A stretch of DNA of 64,000 bases from Litsea cubeba (GCA_012931725.1 CM022948.1:72137272-72201271); one strand, 5' to 3'. Counted from the stretch's first letter, positions 49,879 to 63,121 are shown. Numbers and translations: made by a program. The notes: generated by a model not told the origin, from the sequence alone.

Positions 49879-51160
49879 CTCCCTCCAGCCCATCACTCCA
49901 GATCCCATAACTCCACCATCACCCGCTCCATCATCGATCATCTCCATCCTCTCCTCATCTCTGAGCCACATGCGCAGAACCCATTCAGAAGGTAAGGGCC
50001 TTCTTCTTCTCCAGTGCATCACTCCTCTCCTCATCTGTGAGCCACATGCGCAGAACCCATTCAGAAGGTAAGGGCCTTCTTCTTCTCCAGTGCATCATCC
50101 CTCCAGCCCATCACTCCAGATCCCATAACTCCACCATCACCCGCTCCATCATCGATCATCTCCATCCTCTCCTCATCTCTGAGCCACATGCGCAGAACCC
50201 ATTCAGAAGGATCACTCCAGATCCCATAACTCCACCATCACCCGCTCCATCATCGATCATCTCCATCCTCTCCTCATCTCTGAGCCACATGCGCAGAACC
50301 CATTCAGAAGGTAAGGGCCTTCTTCTTCTCCAGTGCATCACTCCTCTCCTCATCTGTGAGCCACATGCGCAGAACCCATTCAGAAGGTAAGGGCCTTCTT
50401 CTTCTCCAGTGCATCATCCCTCCAGCCCATCATCTTCCCCATCTCCTTCTTCCTCCACTACACCCATCTGTGCACGTCCCTCTCCCTTTCCTTTTCTTTT
50501 CTTCCTTCCCCTACAGCCTCCTTCCCCAACAGCCAGCCTCTGCACTTCTTCTTTTCTTTTCCTCCTTCTCTCTTCTTCTTCTTCCCCATCTCCTTCTTCC
50601 TCCACTACACCCACCTGTGCATATCCCTCTCCCTTTCCTTTTCTTTTCTTCCTTCCCCCACAGCCTCCTTCCCCAACAGCCAGCCATCTCCTTCTTCCTC
50701 CACTACACCCAGTTGTGCATGTCCCTCTCCCTTTCCTTTTCTTTTCTTCCTTCCCCCACAGCCTCCTTCCCCATCTCCTTCTTCCTCCACTACGTACACC
50801 CACCTGTGCACGTCCCTCTCCCTCTCCCTTTCCTTTTCTTTTCTTTCTGCCCCCATAGCCTTCTTCCCCAACGGCCAGCCTCTGCAATTCTTCCTTTCTT
50901 TTCCTCCTTCTTCTTCTCTTCTTCTTCTTCCCTTCCTCTTCTTCCCCATCTCCTTCTTCCTCCACAACACCCACCTGTGCACGTCCCTCTCCCTTTCCTT
51001 TTCTTTTCTTTTCTTCCTTCCCCCATAGCCTCCTTCCCCAACAGCCAGCCATCTCCTTCTTCCTCCACTACACCCACCTGTGCACGTCCCTCTCCCTTTC
51101 CTTTTATTTTCTTCCTTCCCCCACAGCCTCCTTCCCCAACAGCCAGACTCTGCACTTCTT
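49879..51160 (+). repeat. Two tandem repeat families in the Helitron 5' leader
   Basis: Family 1 (49879-50428): the block GAGCCACATGCGCAGAACCC plus ATTCAGAAGG occurs five times (starts 49963, 50039, 50181, 50282, 50358), and a larger block with CACCCGCTCCATCATCGATC three times. Family 2 (about 50440-51160): a ~90-175-bp pyrimidine-rich unit with CTACACCCACCTGTGCACGT and TTTTCTTTTCTTCCTTCCCC about six times. The pyrimidine bias leaves long open frames on both strands that are not genes. Confidence 0.85.
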
Positions 51161-51796
51161 CTTCTTTACTTTTCCTCTCTTTACTTCCTTCTCTTTATTC
51201 TTTTTTCTTCTTCCCTTCCTCTGTTTTCCCCCATCTCCTTCCTTTCTTCTACCTTCTTCAGTCAGGTTAATCGAAATCTATATCCCACCTGAAACTTCTA
51301 TTAAATTTCTATGCCACCCATATATGTATGGTGGCTGGGAGGTTTTTTTTTTTATATTTTATATGGTTGTTGTAAATACTTTATACGATAGAGTGGTAGA
51401 TTTTATGGTAAATAATGTATTCATTACTGTGTATGGTACTAGCTATAAAAGACCTCTACCATACTTACTGTGTGTATTAAATAATATATATTTTACTATA
51501 GGTGCCTTTGTTGCTAAACGATTGTTTTTCACAAATTAGGAATGCTCAAGAATTCTCTTAATCATTGAAGTGGGAACAAAATCAGGTGCTTTGAAGATTA
51601 ATTGTTTCTCAAATCAGGTAAGCTTTATAATTCTATATATTTATTCTTTTTTACCTACACAATTGTTAAATGTATATCATAGAAAGTGCATTTATAATAG
51701 TTGTCCAATTCTTGTATCTTTTATGGCAGTTACATATTTTATATAGTTTCCTTTGCTGATCGAAATATATATACTTTTCATTTACATCAAGCAAGT

Positions 51797-54700
51797 ATGG
51801 TACTTCAAAAGGACGTAAATATATGCAAAATTGCGAGATTACAACGCAAACTATCCTTACAACTAAAGCGTTTAAATCGATATGATGGTATGAGCACGTC
51901 CTATATACTTAACATTTTTATATTATATATTTTAACTCTTATATACATATCAAATATATTAATTTATTTTCTCATCTAGGCATTAAACATTATTCAAAAT
52001 TAGCTCGACAGAGAAGAATATTATCAATAAGACATCGTCGTTTAATGAAGACTCCTTCTTTAGCAACGACAACGACCAATTCAGGTTCTCCATCTTTGTC
52101 CGCGATTGTAGGCTCCATAGAAAATCCAACAGGTAATAATAATGAATGGTCTACTCATTAAATTATAATAAACATATTAGAAATAACGTGTTTTACGCTT
52201 ACAACAATTCTCATTTTAAAAAGGTCAAGAACAAGGAGCATCGGATACAAGGGGATACTATACTGATGGTGCAATTCAACAAAATCAATCTTCAGTTCAT
52301 AGTCAACGTGATATTTGCAAGATTGCTAGAAGACAAAGAATAATGAAGCTTCGAGATTTACGTGCATTAAGATATCAGTCCCCAACTCAAAGAAGTATGT
52401 AAAGTACTTCCGTGTTAGTGAAGTCATTCCTTTTTTCTATATATAACGTCATCGTCCAATTAATTATTTCAATTCTTTTGACTTAGGTCACACTAACGGT
52501 AGAAGAGACTTTGGGTTTCCAAGTCAAACTTGTAGTAAGTGTGGAGCAATAATGTGGGAACAAGAGGGGAATAAAAGAAGGGCAACTGATCCAGATTATA
52601 TATTCAACAAATGTTGTCGAGATGGAAAAATTGTTTTACCTATGTTGCAGCATCCTCCATTGTACTTGAGATCACTCATGGAAGATTTCAGAAGTAGAAC
52701 TGCCTCCAAATTTAAAAAATCAATAAGAGCATATAATAATGCATTCTCATTCACTTCGTTGGGAGCAAAAATTGATAACAGCATTTTAAGTGGAGGCGGT
52801 CCTTTTGCATTTCGTATACATGGTCAGACACATCATAGAATTGGATCTTTGTTACCATTAAATGATGAGCAGCCAAAGTTTGCCCAACTCTATATACATG
52901 ACACATCTCATGAGCCTAGAAACAGAAGAGTAGCCTTGGCAGATGGTACATGTGGAACAAATTTGGATGAGTCTATTATAGAAGGGCTAAAAGCAGTTCT
53001 AGATGAAGTAAATCCATATGTGCAAAAATTCAGATCATTGAAGGATAAATTTCAAGGGGATCTTCCACGAAATATATCAATGAGAATACTTTCTGATAGA
53101 TCTAAAGATGCAAGACGATATAATCGTCCATCAGTGGAAGAGGTAGCTGCATTAATATTTGATGAAGAATCTACAAGCCATTCCAATAGAGATATCATCT
53201 TAGAGAGCGTCTCAGGGCTTTTGCAAAGAATAAGTGAACTTCATCCAAGTTATATGCCACTACAATACCCATTGCTTTTTCCTTACGGAGAGGATGGGTG
53301 GCATACAAATATATCTTATTCAATGTCATCATTATCATCAAAGTCTAAAGTTTCAATGAGAGAATACTACTGTTACAGACTGCAGCAAAGACAAGAGGAA
53401 GGAAAGACACTCTTATTATCTGGAAAACTCCTCCATCAGTTTATTGTTGATGCATTTGCATGTATTGAACAGAACAGAGCTTCCTATATAAGAGCCAATC
53501 AGGGTACATTTAGACTTGATTTTTACAAAGGTATTCAAGATGCAATTGTTCAAGGAGACAGTACAGCATCAGCAATTGGTCGACGGTACATACTACCTTC
53601 TTCATTCACTGGCAGTCCACGTTACATGATCCAACAATATCAAGATGCAATGGCTATTTGTCGATGGGCAGGGTGTCCCGATATATTCTTAACATTTACA
53701 AGTAACCCAAAATGGATAGAGATCCAACATTTTATAGACTTAATTCCAGGACAAAGAATTGAAGATCGTCCTGATATTATTGCAAGGGTATTTCATATAA
53801 AGCTCAATGAATTGATGGAAGAGATTAAAAAAGGAAAGGTTTTTGGCAAAGTTATCGCAGGTAAAACTTTATTCACTTTTATCATGATTCAGTTTCCATA
53901 TACATTGTTTACAATTTTTTTATAGATAGAATAATTTTCTTTTTTACAGATATATATGCTATCGAATTTCAAAAGAGAGGGCTACCACATGCACATGTAT
54001 TAATAACGTTGGATCAAAATCACAAGATATTGAGCACTGAAGACATAGATAATGTTGTTTCCGCATAAATACCTGATATAAATGAAGACGCGGAGTTATA
54101 TGACACAATTAAGAGGTGCATGATCCATGGTCCATGTGGACCTCTAAATCCAAAATGTGTGTGTATGCAGGATGGAAAATGCAGCAAAAAATACCCCAAG
54201 CGTTTCAATGAGCGTACATCACTTGATAATAATGGTTATCCAACTTACAGGAGAAGAGATGATGGAAGAACTATTAAGATAGGTGGTGTTATGCTAGACA
54301 ATAGATGGGTCGTTCCATATAACCCATATCTATCAAGAAAATATAATGCACACATAAATGTTGAAGTTTGTAGCCAGATACGAGTGATAAAGTATTTGTA
54401 TAAATATATACACAAAGGATCGGATCGAGCAACTATCATTATTGAAGAAAGTGGTCAATCAAGAGATGCATCTGGTACATTGAGATATAAAGAAATTGAT
54501 GAAATAAAACAGTACTTTGATTGTCGTTATCTTTCGGCGCCAGAATCGTGCTGGAGAATATTTGAATTCAGAATGCACCATAGAAACCCTACTGTTGAAC
54601 GCCTACAATACCATCTCGAAAATCAACAAGTTGTTGTTTTCAGCGATAACGACAATTTATCGTCTGTTTTAAATAGACCAGGAGTGAATAAAACAATGTT

Positions 54701-56855
54701 CACGGAGTGGTTTACAACAAATCGCCAAGATCCTGAAGCCAGAAGTCTTAGATATGTGGACTTTCCTATGAATTACACTTGGAAAAGTAATGAAAAGCTA
54801 TGGTCAAAAAGAAAGTGTCGGAAATGCATTGGGAGATTGTATTATGCTCCACCTAATACAGGTGAAAGGTACTATTTGAGAATGCTCCTACATATTATAC
54901 GTGGCGCTCAAAGCTATAAAGATCTAAGGACAGTCAACGGTACCGTGCATGATTCATTTAAACTGGCATGTTCAGAACTTGGATTGCTTGATGATGATAA
55001 TGAGTGGGACAATGCGATTTCTGAAGCATCAACTTGGGCTACAGGACATCAATTAAGGAACATGTTTGCAGAAATACTAATGTTCTGTGAGGTTACAAAT
55101 CCATTACAATTATGGGAGAAGAATTGTGAATCACTTTCTGAAGATATAGCAATGAGACTAGAGAGACAAGGCTGCACAATAAATTCAGAATTTTCTATAT
55201 TTGAAATTCATAATCATGCACTTATTGAAATCGAAACCATCTTAAATAAGAATGGAAGATCATTGAAGGAATTCACAAATATGCCATTGCCTCGCTATGA
55301 AGACGCTGATTACATCTCAAATAGGCTACTCCATGAAGAAATGTCCTACAATACTGAAGATCTTATCTCTGAGTTTGATATCTTATATACCAAGCTAAAT
55401 CAAGAACAATCCAGAGTATTTCACAATATCATGACATCATGTCAAGATAGAAAAGGTGAAATCTTCTTTGTCAATGGCAGCGGTGGAACAGGTAAGACAT
55501 ACTTGTGGAAAACAATTATTACAAAGCTTAGAAGTGATGGCAAAATAGTCTTGGCTGTTGCATCATCAGGAATAGCATCTTTGTTGTTGCCAGGAGGTCG
55601 CACTGCACACTCACGCTTCAAAATCCCACTGCAACCTCATGAGACTTCATGTTGCTCCATAAGTAAAAAATCAAATTTGGCTGATCTTATTCGAAATACA
55701 ACTTTGATTATATGGGACGAAGCACCAATGATGCATAAGCATGCCTTTGATGCTGTTGATAGAACTCTACGTGACATACTCAATGTGTCTAACCCTACTG
55801 TAGGCTCTAAATTATTTGAAAGAATAACTATTGCATTCAGTGGAGATTTTAGACAAATTCTACCTGTAATTAGAAAAGGAAGTAGAGAGGATATAGTTTC
55901 TTCTTCAATTACAAAATCTTTGATATGGAAGCATTGTAAGGTTCTAAACCTAACCGAAAATATGCGTCTCCAAAATTTAAATACCGATGATGATATGGCA
56001 CAGTTTGCAAGATGGGTATTAAGTATTGGAGATGGAGAATGCAACTCTACCAGTGATGATGATGACAACTTGGTTGAGATACCATCTGATTTAAGAATTG
56101 ATACATACAATGATGAGATTCTGCCACTGATAAATTTTGTTTATGAGAACATATATAAGAATTATAAAGATCCATCTTATCTGAGGGATAGAGCCATCTT
56201 AACACCACTGAATGATTATGTTGACAAGATTAATGGTGTTGTTCTCTCAATGATTCCTACACAAGGGCGAACATATTTAAGCGCCGATACAATGGTGGAG
56301 TCTGATAGCAATGAAAGTAATCAAGGAATCTTGTACACTACAGAATTCCTTAATACATTAAATGTTAGTGGATTGCCAAATCACCGTCTGGACCTCAAGA
56401 TTGGAACTCCAATAATGCTGATTCGCAATCTAAATCAGTCTATTGGGTTATGCAATGGAACGAGGCTTATTATCAAGGAATTGAGACAAAAGGTAATAGA
56501 TGCAGAGATAATTACAGGAACAAATACAGGAGAACGTGTCTTCATACCACGCATTATAATGTCAACGGTTGATACAGAATGGCCATTTATACTAAAGAGA
56601 AGGCAATTTCCAATAAAAGTTGCATTTGCTATGACTATTAATAAAAGTCAAGGTCAAACGCTACAAAAAATAGGCCTCTATCTCCCTAAACCAGTATTCT
56701 CTCATGGCCAACTGTATGTAGCTATTTCCAGAGTCACAAGAAAATCTGGACTGAAAATATTACTGAAGAAAAATGATGGCATCCCTTTTGGCTATACAAG
56801 AAATGTTGTATACAATGAAGTGTTGAATGAAGTAAAAAGGCATTCCACAAACTAA
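51797..56855 (+). pseudogene. Helitron RepHel (HUH replication initiator plus PIF1-like helicase), one in-frame stop
   Basis: Five exons: 51797-51887, 51980-52132, 52224-52394, 52487-53860, 53950-56855. All introns are GT-AG and phase 1, together 1565 codons. Visible in order: a Cys cluster (CSKCG...NKCC, zinc-finger-like); Rep domain with FLTFTSNPKW, the HUH motif GLPHAHVLI and the Tyr motif IKYLYKYIHKG (catalytic tyrosines); a conserved MIHGPCGPLNP...CSKKYPKRF block; then a superfamily 1 helicase with Walker A NGSGGTGKT, Walker B LIIWDEAPM, SGDFRQILPVI and the C-terminal TINKSQGQT and LYVAISRVT. The protein nicks, unwinds and rejoins DNA in rolling-circle transposition. Codon 636 is TAA (54066-54068), splitting the frame between the HUH and Tyr motifs. 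Where relatives have a Glu codon one base differs. The start codon is a choice of convenience; an upstream exon is possible. Confidence 0.92.
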
Positions 56856-56863
56856 TAATAAAG

Positions 56864-56963
56864 GTAATTTCTTTACATTTAGACCCTATAAAATATGTCA
56901 TCATAATTCATATAATGCTTCTCATTATAAATGGATCATAATACTTTGTTCCTATTATTACAG
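56864..56963 (+). other. Putative intron between the RepHel stop and the RPA start
   Basis: AAAG|GTAATTTC at 56864 and TATTACAG|GATCTC ending at 56963 form a good 100-bp plant intron, starting only 8 bp after the RepHel stop and ending 24 bp before the RPA start codon. It suggests that RNA is spliced across the gap, either as a two-gene transcript or as a leader intron of RPA starting inside RepHel. Confidence 0.5.
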
Positions 56964-56987
56964 GATCTCAAAATCATTCAATCATAA

Positions 56988-59198
56988 ATGTCGTCCAAGA
57001 GATATCATCGCCTAGAAGAACTCCACTGTTTTTGTGATAGATGGCATATCAAAGTAAGGCTTAGCAGAGTCCTTGAAGATAGAGAGTATCATACAAGAAA
57101 GGGATCAGGAAGAATAAATAAACTTATTCTTATTGATGAAAAGGTAAAAAGTATTCTGCATAAATTTGTTATTATGATAAATATTTAATATAAAAACTAA
57201 TTTAATTTATGTTTTCTATTTTAAAATTACAGGGCGATCAAATTCTTCTGACATTATTTAATGATGAGATCCCAAAATTTGGTAACAACTTATCTGAGGG
57301 TAGCTGTTACACCATAAGAAATATTCGGGTTAAGCCAGCTCCAGATACATACAATGTTGCCAAGCATGATTATCAGCTTTCATTGGCAAGAGATTCCTCA
57401 ATCGTACAAATAACTGATGCATGTCATGAAATTCCATTCATCAAGTATTACTTTGTTCCAATTGATACACTTCCATCTCTCCTAAACAAAGTCAAATTTC
57501 TTCCAGGTATTAACATCAATTTTTAACTTTAAGTATAATATTTGATTATTTAAATTATTATTCATTGCATTATTTCTCATTATATAGATATCATCGGAAT
57601 TATAGAAGATGTAACGGGCATATCTTATATAAGAAAACAAGATGGAACGGAACTAGCAAAACTAGATGTTACATTATATGATGAAAGGTATTTTTTTTTA
57701 CAACCTAAAAGTTTATTTAGAAACAACTATTTGATGAATATACTAATTTCTCATTTTCTCCTGTATTCTTGTAGTTTGAAAAAATTGAATCTAACGTTAT
57801 GGGGATATTTGGCATCATACCACTTTTCTTCTTTAACATCAAATGTTGGAAGAGTCCTCTTGACAACATCAATCGTAGTTAAGGAATACAATGGTAATTA
57901 ATTAAACTTTATTCTATTTATTCAAACATATAGTTTAACGCTAATGTTAAAAGTAAGTGCAGGAAATATTTATCTAAGCACATCATTCGCTACCAGGATA
58001 ATGATCAACCCAAATATTCCAGAGGCAAATTCTTTATTAAAGTGGTAATATTTTCATCTTTTCAAATTTAATAAATTAAATAATAATATACATCATTCTA
58101 ATGTGTTTGAATTTTTAAATATAGGAATGAAGGCCACAGTGGTGATTCATTGAATAACAGAATTTTATTGGAAGAATTAGTTTCAATAGTGGAGAATGGA
58201 GTAACTGAAGTAAGTTACTTATCATTCACATCTTTTTTACTATTATTATTTGCATTTTGCATTTATATTTGTTTTTTTATAAAATATATTAATAAATTTT
58301 ATACTGTCTATTTATAGATGAAATATGTTACAATCAAAGCTACCGTCGCAATGTTGCACATGGATAGACCATTATCGTTCGTATCTTGTAGTAGGTGTGA
58401 TAAAAAAATCGATCCACGTGTAAATAATGGTCAATGCAATCATTGCACTTTCCCCACGCGAACAAACAAAATAAGGTATGTTATTAATAACGCACAAATT
58501 TCATGTAATATGTTATATTTATAAATTAAATATATTCATTTAAACTTTATATTGTTTAACTTTTATAACTAGATACATTGTAACAATAACGGTAATGGAT
58601 CACACTGGAAGTGCAACATTTTTGCTCCAAGACAATGTTGTTAAGAAATTCCTGAATACATCAGAAGAAAATTTTGAAGAAAATGCAGCTAAGGTAATGA
58701 CGCAATGTTTATTTCTTTCTATTCCTTTTTAATATGCTACTATCATATACAATATCTCTAAATCTTATTTATCTAATTCTTTGTCATGTAAATTTATTTT
58801 TATCACATTTTTCAGGATGATTGGTACACCCATTTTGCACCTCAAATCCATATAGCACTATGGCAGGAATACTTGTTCCATCTCAAGATAGGATCAAACA
58901 TGACAAAGTCTACTTTGGATAGTGGAGTTCCAATTAAAAAAATAGAACTCATAAATGCAAATCATGAGGGAAAGTTCTTACTATCAGAAATAGAACATTG
59001 TGAGCCTTTACACTTTTGTTTTAAAATATTTATTATTTGAAAATATTTTTTCATTTCACTAACTTATTTTCACTTATGTCAACAGCATTGAAGATGAAAG
59101 ATACAATAAAAAATTCAGCCATTGGGACAAGTAATGCACTCGGTCAATTGGAAAGTAAAGAGACAACCTCAGTGACTAACGCTGAAACAAGTGGATGA
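56988..59198 (+). CDS. Helitron-encoded RPA1-like single-strand DNA-binding protein, intact
   Basis: Ten exons: 56988-57143, 57233-57506, 57588-57687, 57775-57893, 57963-58044, 58125-58209, 58318-58475, 58573-58693, 58816-58999, 59086-59198. All introns are GT-AG. The sum is 1392 bp, one open frame of 463 aa. The protein resembles the DNA-binding part of the large RPA subunit: an OB fold at the N-terminus (KVRLSRVLEDREYHTRKGSG...LILIDEKGDQI), a second (DIIGIIEDVTGISYIRKQDG...LDVTLYDE...LNLTLWG), and a third, C-terminal OB fold with a zinc ribbon CSRCDKK...GQCNHC. Plant Helitrons commonly carry such genes; the product probably coats the displaced strand during rolling-circle transposition. It is shorter than host RPA70 (over 600 aa) and lacks its N-terminal protein-interaction domain. 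The acidic/Ser-Thr tail is poorly conserved. It begins 132 bp after the RepHel stop. Confidence 0.92.
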
Positions 59199-59576
59199 AT
59201 TGCACAATCTTCTAATTCTTCAAAATTTTAATTATTTATTATTCACTTTACGTTTGAAGCAGGATTCTTTATTTATTATTGTGCATAAACATACTTATTT
59301 CATCAACTTTTAGTTTAAATATTCGTTCATATTAAATTATCATGGTATCACAATTATTTGCAACTATACTTGTGCAACGGTGTCTATGTGATACTATCTA
59401 TTTCAATTAAATAATAGCTTTTCTTTTACTTTAATTCTAAATAATTAAATTATGGATTCAAAATTTTCTTTTGATGTATTGATGATTAAATTATGTATTC
59501 AAAATTTTCTTTTGATGTATTAATGAATTTCTTAACAACATTTGCTTTAATATATATAATATAATTCTCGCTTTTG

Positions 59577-59608
59577 GGCCCGGGCTAAGCACGGGCCTTT
59601 GTTGCTAG
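59577..59608 (+). other. Helitron 3' terminal hairpin and CTAG end
   Basis: GGCCCG (59577-59582) pairs with CGGGCC (59592-59597). Within the loop GC/GC (59584-59585 with 59589-59590) can also pair, with a TAA tip. Spacer TTTGTTG, then CTAG. In Helitrons this hairpin signals where rolling-circle transfer stops. Confidence 0.88.
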
Positions 59609-59609
59609 T

Positions 59610-62384
59610 ATAAGTTAAATGAAAGTTGTCCTCTGGAAACTTTCATATAGATCAGATCAGGATCTGATCAGCTCTCCAAATAAAATAGTTCTAATTTATA
59701 AAATTATGTTCATCCCGTTTGGAGAAGAACTAGCAGATAAAATGGGCCTGGTTATATGTTTGAAATAGAAAAAAAATATATTGACTTTCAGTTTCCATCC
59801 TGATGCATCTGCCAAAGCATGGATTGAAGCAGGCCGGGGTAATGGCTATAATGGGCAGTTTCTGAAGCCATAATTTCGTCCAGCTGGAGACAATGGTAGC
59901 CAATTATGCAGTGGTCCACAGAGGTTGTAGCAGTAGGACCCAATGTAGATAAGATAATCTAGAATATTATCAAAGATCAAAGATCTTTCATTATTTTATG
60001 TGAATAGATAATATGATACTATAGATTGAAAGACCATCCACATCTTTCTTTATGATCCAGAAAAATAAAGGCATCTAGTTATCTAAATTTTTTATTATTT
60101 AATTCATCCTTTTTTTTAATTTTTAAATTAAAATGTTTGGCCCACTTTCAATGGGATTGGGAAATTTCCAGCACTGGAACAAAAATGAAGTTTGTTTTGA
60201 GTGGCTTGATTTAAGAATGTGGGCTTCATTAAGTTATTGATGCCCCTTAGGATCTGGATTGGCCAGTAATGAGTTATTGGCACATTAGTTAATCATAATA
60301 GTGCAGAGTTTTGAACATAAAAAACAACAGTTTTGGGCATATAATAATGATGGGCCCTTTTGGTGTTTCTGAATCCTCTTATATTATAATTGAAAATTGG
60401 TAAGATGTAAGATAAAGATACTTTACCCTTATTTTATTTGATAGGTAAATCAATTTTTAAGCTCAGCCAGGGTGGGGTCAAAAAGTGTCCGGCTGGAAAG
60501 GCATGTTTATGGGTTGAAGTACAACCCATATCCGACCCCTTAAACGTGTCAAGTATTTTCAACCTGCATATTTGGTGTGAGTTAACTGAACCTGATCCAC
60601 ATGACCTGCATTCAATTCGGATCCACCCCTGTCCTAACCCATGGAAGCTTGGATCCACTTTAAATATTAGGGCATACTTGAGTTAAGTTGCAGGCCAAAA
60701 AGAGCCCAATACAAGTTTGGCTCATTCAAAATAAAAAAGCTATTCTAAGTACTAAAATGTTAAAAAACCGAATTGCTTGAAAATGGTTCACGTATCGGGT
60801 TGGCCCTCAACCAACCAATTTAAATGGGTTAGGTAGGTTGTGCAGTTTACCTCGAACTTGACCCATTTAAATGTGAGTGAGATTCTCCGTACCCTTGACC
60901 AACCTGTATATATTTAAGGTCGGGTTATACTAGTCAAATGCGGCTTGGGTTAAGGTCGTATATATTCAAGAAGAGATCGACTAATCTAAGCATTAGTTTG
61001 GGAGATTTTCCCAAACCTTGAACCACTTGTATCATTGGTTTTCATTTAACCAAGAATCAGGCATATCTTCATTCGTCAAAATAAAGTCCGAGAGACACTC
61101 GATTCTGGACAGTCGAGAGCTAATCCATAGAGATACATGCAAATACTCATATCCACATGCACCAGGTAAAACTATGGGAGGTGACCAACTAAGGTAGGTG
61201 TCGAAAACAAGACCTCTCAGCTTCGTGAGGCGTAGATTGTTTGGGCTCTCTTACTCATTTGGGCAAATCAATCACTAAACTGCAAGCCCTACTTATATAG
61301 GCAGGGTTGGGATAGGCTAATTACTTTCTTATCACTTAAGGCCCAAATATTAAGCCGGTCAAGATAGATTGAGGCCAGACGCAATACGGAACCATCAGAC
61401 CCAAACCTGTCCCTAAGAGGGCTGGGCCCACCCTAGCCGATGTTTGGCCTTCAGAGAGCAGAATTGAGCACTTGTTTGGGCTGGGTTACTGTGACCTTTA
61501 GTTGGTCACATTTTGTAAACCCAGAGGTGAACGGTCCGGATGGATAGAAAGGTCAGGCTTAATGTGCCCGTTTGCTATCTTATGAATATTTTGAACACAA
61601 TAATTGATTGGGCTTCAATCAACATTGGACTCGCCTATGCAAACCATTTACACCCTTATGCCCCAGGCCCTCATGAGCTGATTGCTAGTTTCACTTTCAT
61701 TCTATAAAATCTACTGGCTGACACATCTAGGGCCTGTTTAGTTGTGGTGAAACTATCTTTGGGCCATCGATTTATACAGGCCACCAATGATCGAATCACA
61801 GTCTGGAAATCTCAACACAAGAACCAGTCACATGGCCTTCAGTCTTCGCATTAACACGTGGGTCATGGGTTGGCAATCAACACCATTCAAGGCAATCATC
61901 AATTGAGCACAATCAATATGAATGGACAGCTACCTACAATCCGACAACTAACTCCCGGCAAAGAAAATCAATTACAGCATGCTCGAACCCATCGGATTCA
62001 AAACGTTAGGCTCTCTTAAGCTCAAACTTATGATAAAATCTCATAAGCTCGTGCTTGTGGTGCCCACCTTTGAACTATCCAAATGGACCAAACATACGAC
62101 CTCTCTAAATTGCACATGTACACTAACTTTCAGTTAGATCCGAATTTATTGGACCACTGGATCGACTATGTATCGATCCGAATGGACTACCATTAAACTT
62201 TTGGGCCCATATGGAGATGATAGAAATCACTGTTGGGGCAGATTTTTTTTCATAGATGAAAATCTCAAGGAGTCTTTGAAATCCCCCCAACCCCATCCCC
62301 ATCCCCATGTGGGTCCCAAGGTGGGCCCCACCACACACTTGAACTTACCTTATCCTAAGCTTGAGCTTAGGAGAGTTGGCCCCA

Positions 62385-62415
<31 letters not shown>

Positions 62416-63113
62416 ATGGACTATTTCAATTGAGAAATCACCTCAATCTCACTCAAGTGATTTTGACTATGCTTCAATTAATTTTGACCCTTCCACTTTA
62501 ACTCCTCAAACCGTTTTCAAATGTGGTAAAGCTCACGTCCATTCACAATCATTTTTTATTCATTCATTTAGGTCTTCATATTTATCATTCTCCCCAAAAT
62601 CTCTCTCTCATTTAACTCCCCCTCAAATCTCTCTTTCCAACTCCTCTTATCCACGCTACTATGAGAAATAAAGAGGAATGTTACTCCTTAATATCTCATA
62701 AATCTCTCATAATAACTCTCCATTCTCCTTTCCTCTTCTCTCCATATCTTTCCTTTGAGTTTTGAATAGTGGAAAAAAAATCTAAAATTACGTCATCTCT
62801 CAACTCTCATCTAATATACGTTACACTTTGTTCTTATGGCTTTGATTTATTCAGCTCTAATTTTCTCTTTTTTAAAGCAAAGGTAGGTCATCATCACTAT
62901 ATGGGATTGGTGTTGTCCTTTCTCCTCTCGCGCTCTCACCTTCCACTTTACTTGCAGTTCTCTCCTCCTCATTATGCGTCTATCTTTATTATTTTACTAA
63001 GGAAGAAAATTTTAAGCAAGTTCAAAGGAAAACAAGTTAAAGTGGGGAAATCAGGCATTTTTCTACTCAAAATGCTTATCTTAGAAGAAGAAAAGTACTG
63101 GCATGGTATGTAT
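59610..63113. other. Intergenic DNA, no gene recognised
   Basis: No motif-bearing frame. The frames at 60438-60686, 62168-62416 and 62769-63188 are unsupported; the last runs into the hAT element at 63122. A (TA)n run is at about 62388-62415 and CT-rich sequence at 62600-62760. Confidence 0.55.
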
Positions 63114-63121
63114 GCTAAGAC

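Larger units (their letters stand above)
49689..59608 (+). mobile_element. Near-complete autonomous-type Helitron (9.9 kb) with RepHel and RPA genes
   Basis: The 5' end is TCCCCCCTTATATATATTAA, preceded by A (49688); the AT stretch followed by AAAGCAAAGG is typical of plant Helitrons. The 3' end has the hairpin GGCCCG...CGGGCC (59577-59597), a 7-nt spacer and CTAG (59605-59608), followed by T (59609). The element therefore sits between A and T with no target duplication. Inside, in order: repeat-rich leader (49.9-51.2 kb), RepHel (51797-56855) and an RPA1-like gene (56988-59198), all on the plus strand. This is the canonical coding set of plant autonomous Helitrons. One stop codon in RepHel is the only lesion seen. 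The ends differ from those of the two small Helitrons at 14-21 kb, so this is a separate family. Confidence 0.93.

Noticed and set aside
50356..51270. 304-codon open frame (and a 212-codon frame on the other strand) as a proline/serine-rich protein
   Set aside because: Both arise from pyrimidine-biased tandem repeats in the Helitron leader. Open frames on both strands and in several frames are explained by composition; no domain is visible.
53996..54110. Hidden intron that would remove the RepHel TAA at 54066
   Set aside because: Sequence on both sides of the stop matches the conserved Helitron Rep stretch without a gap, so an intron would delete conserved residues.
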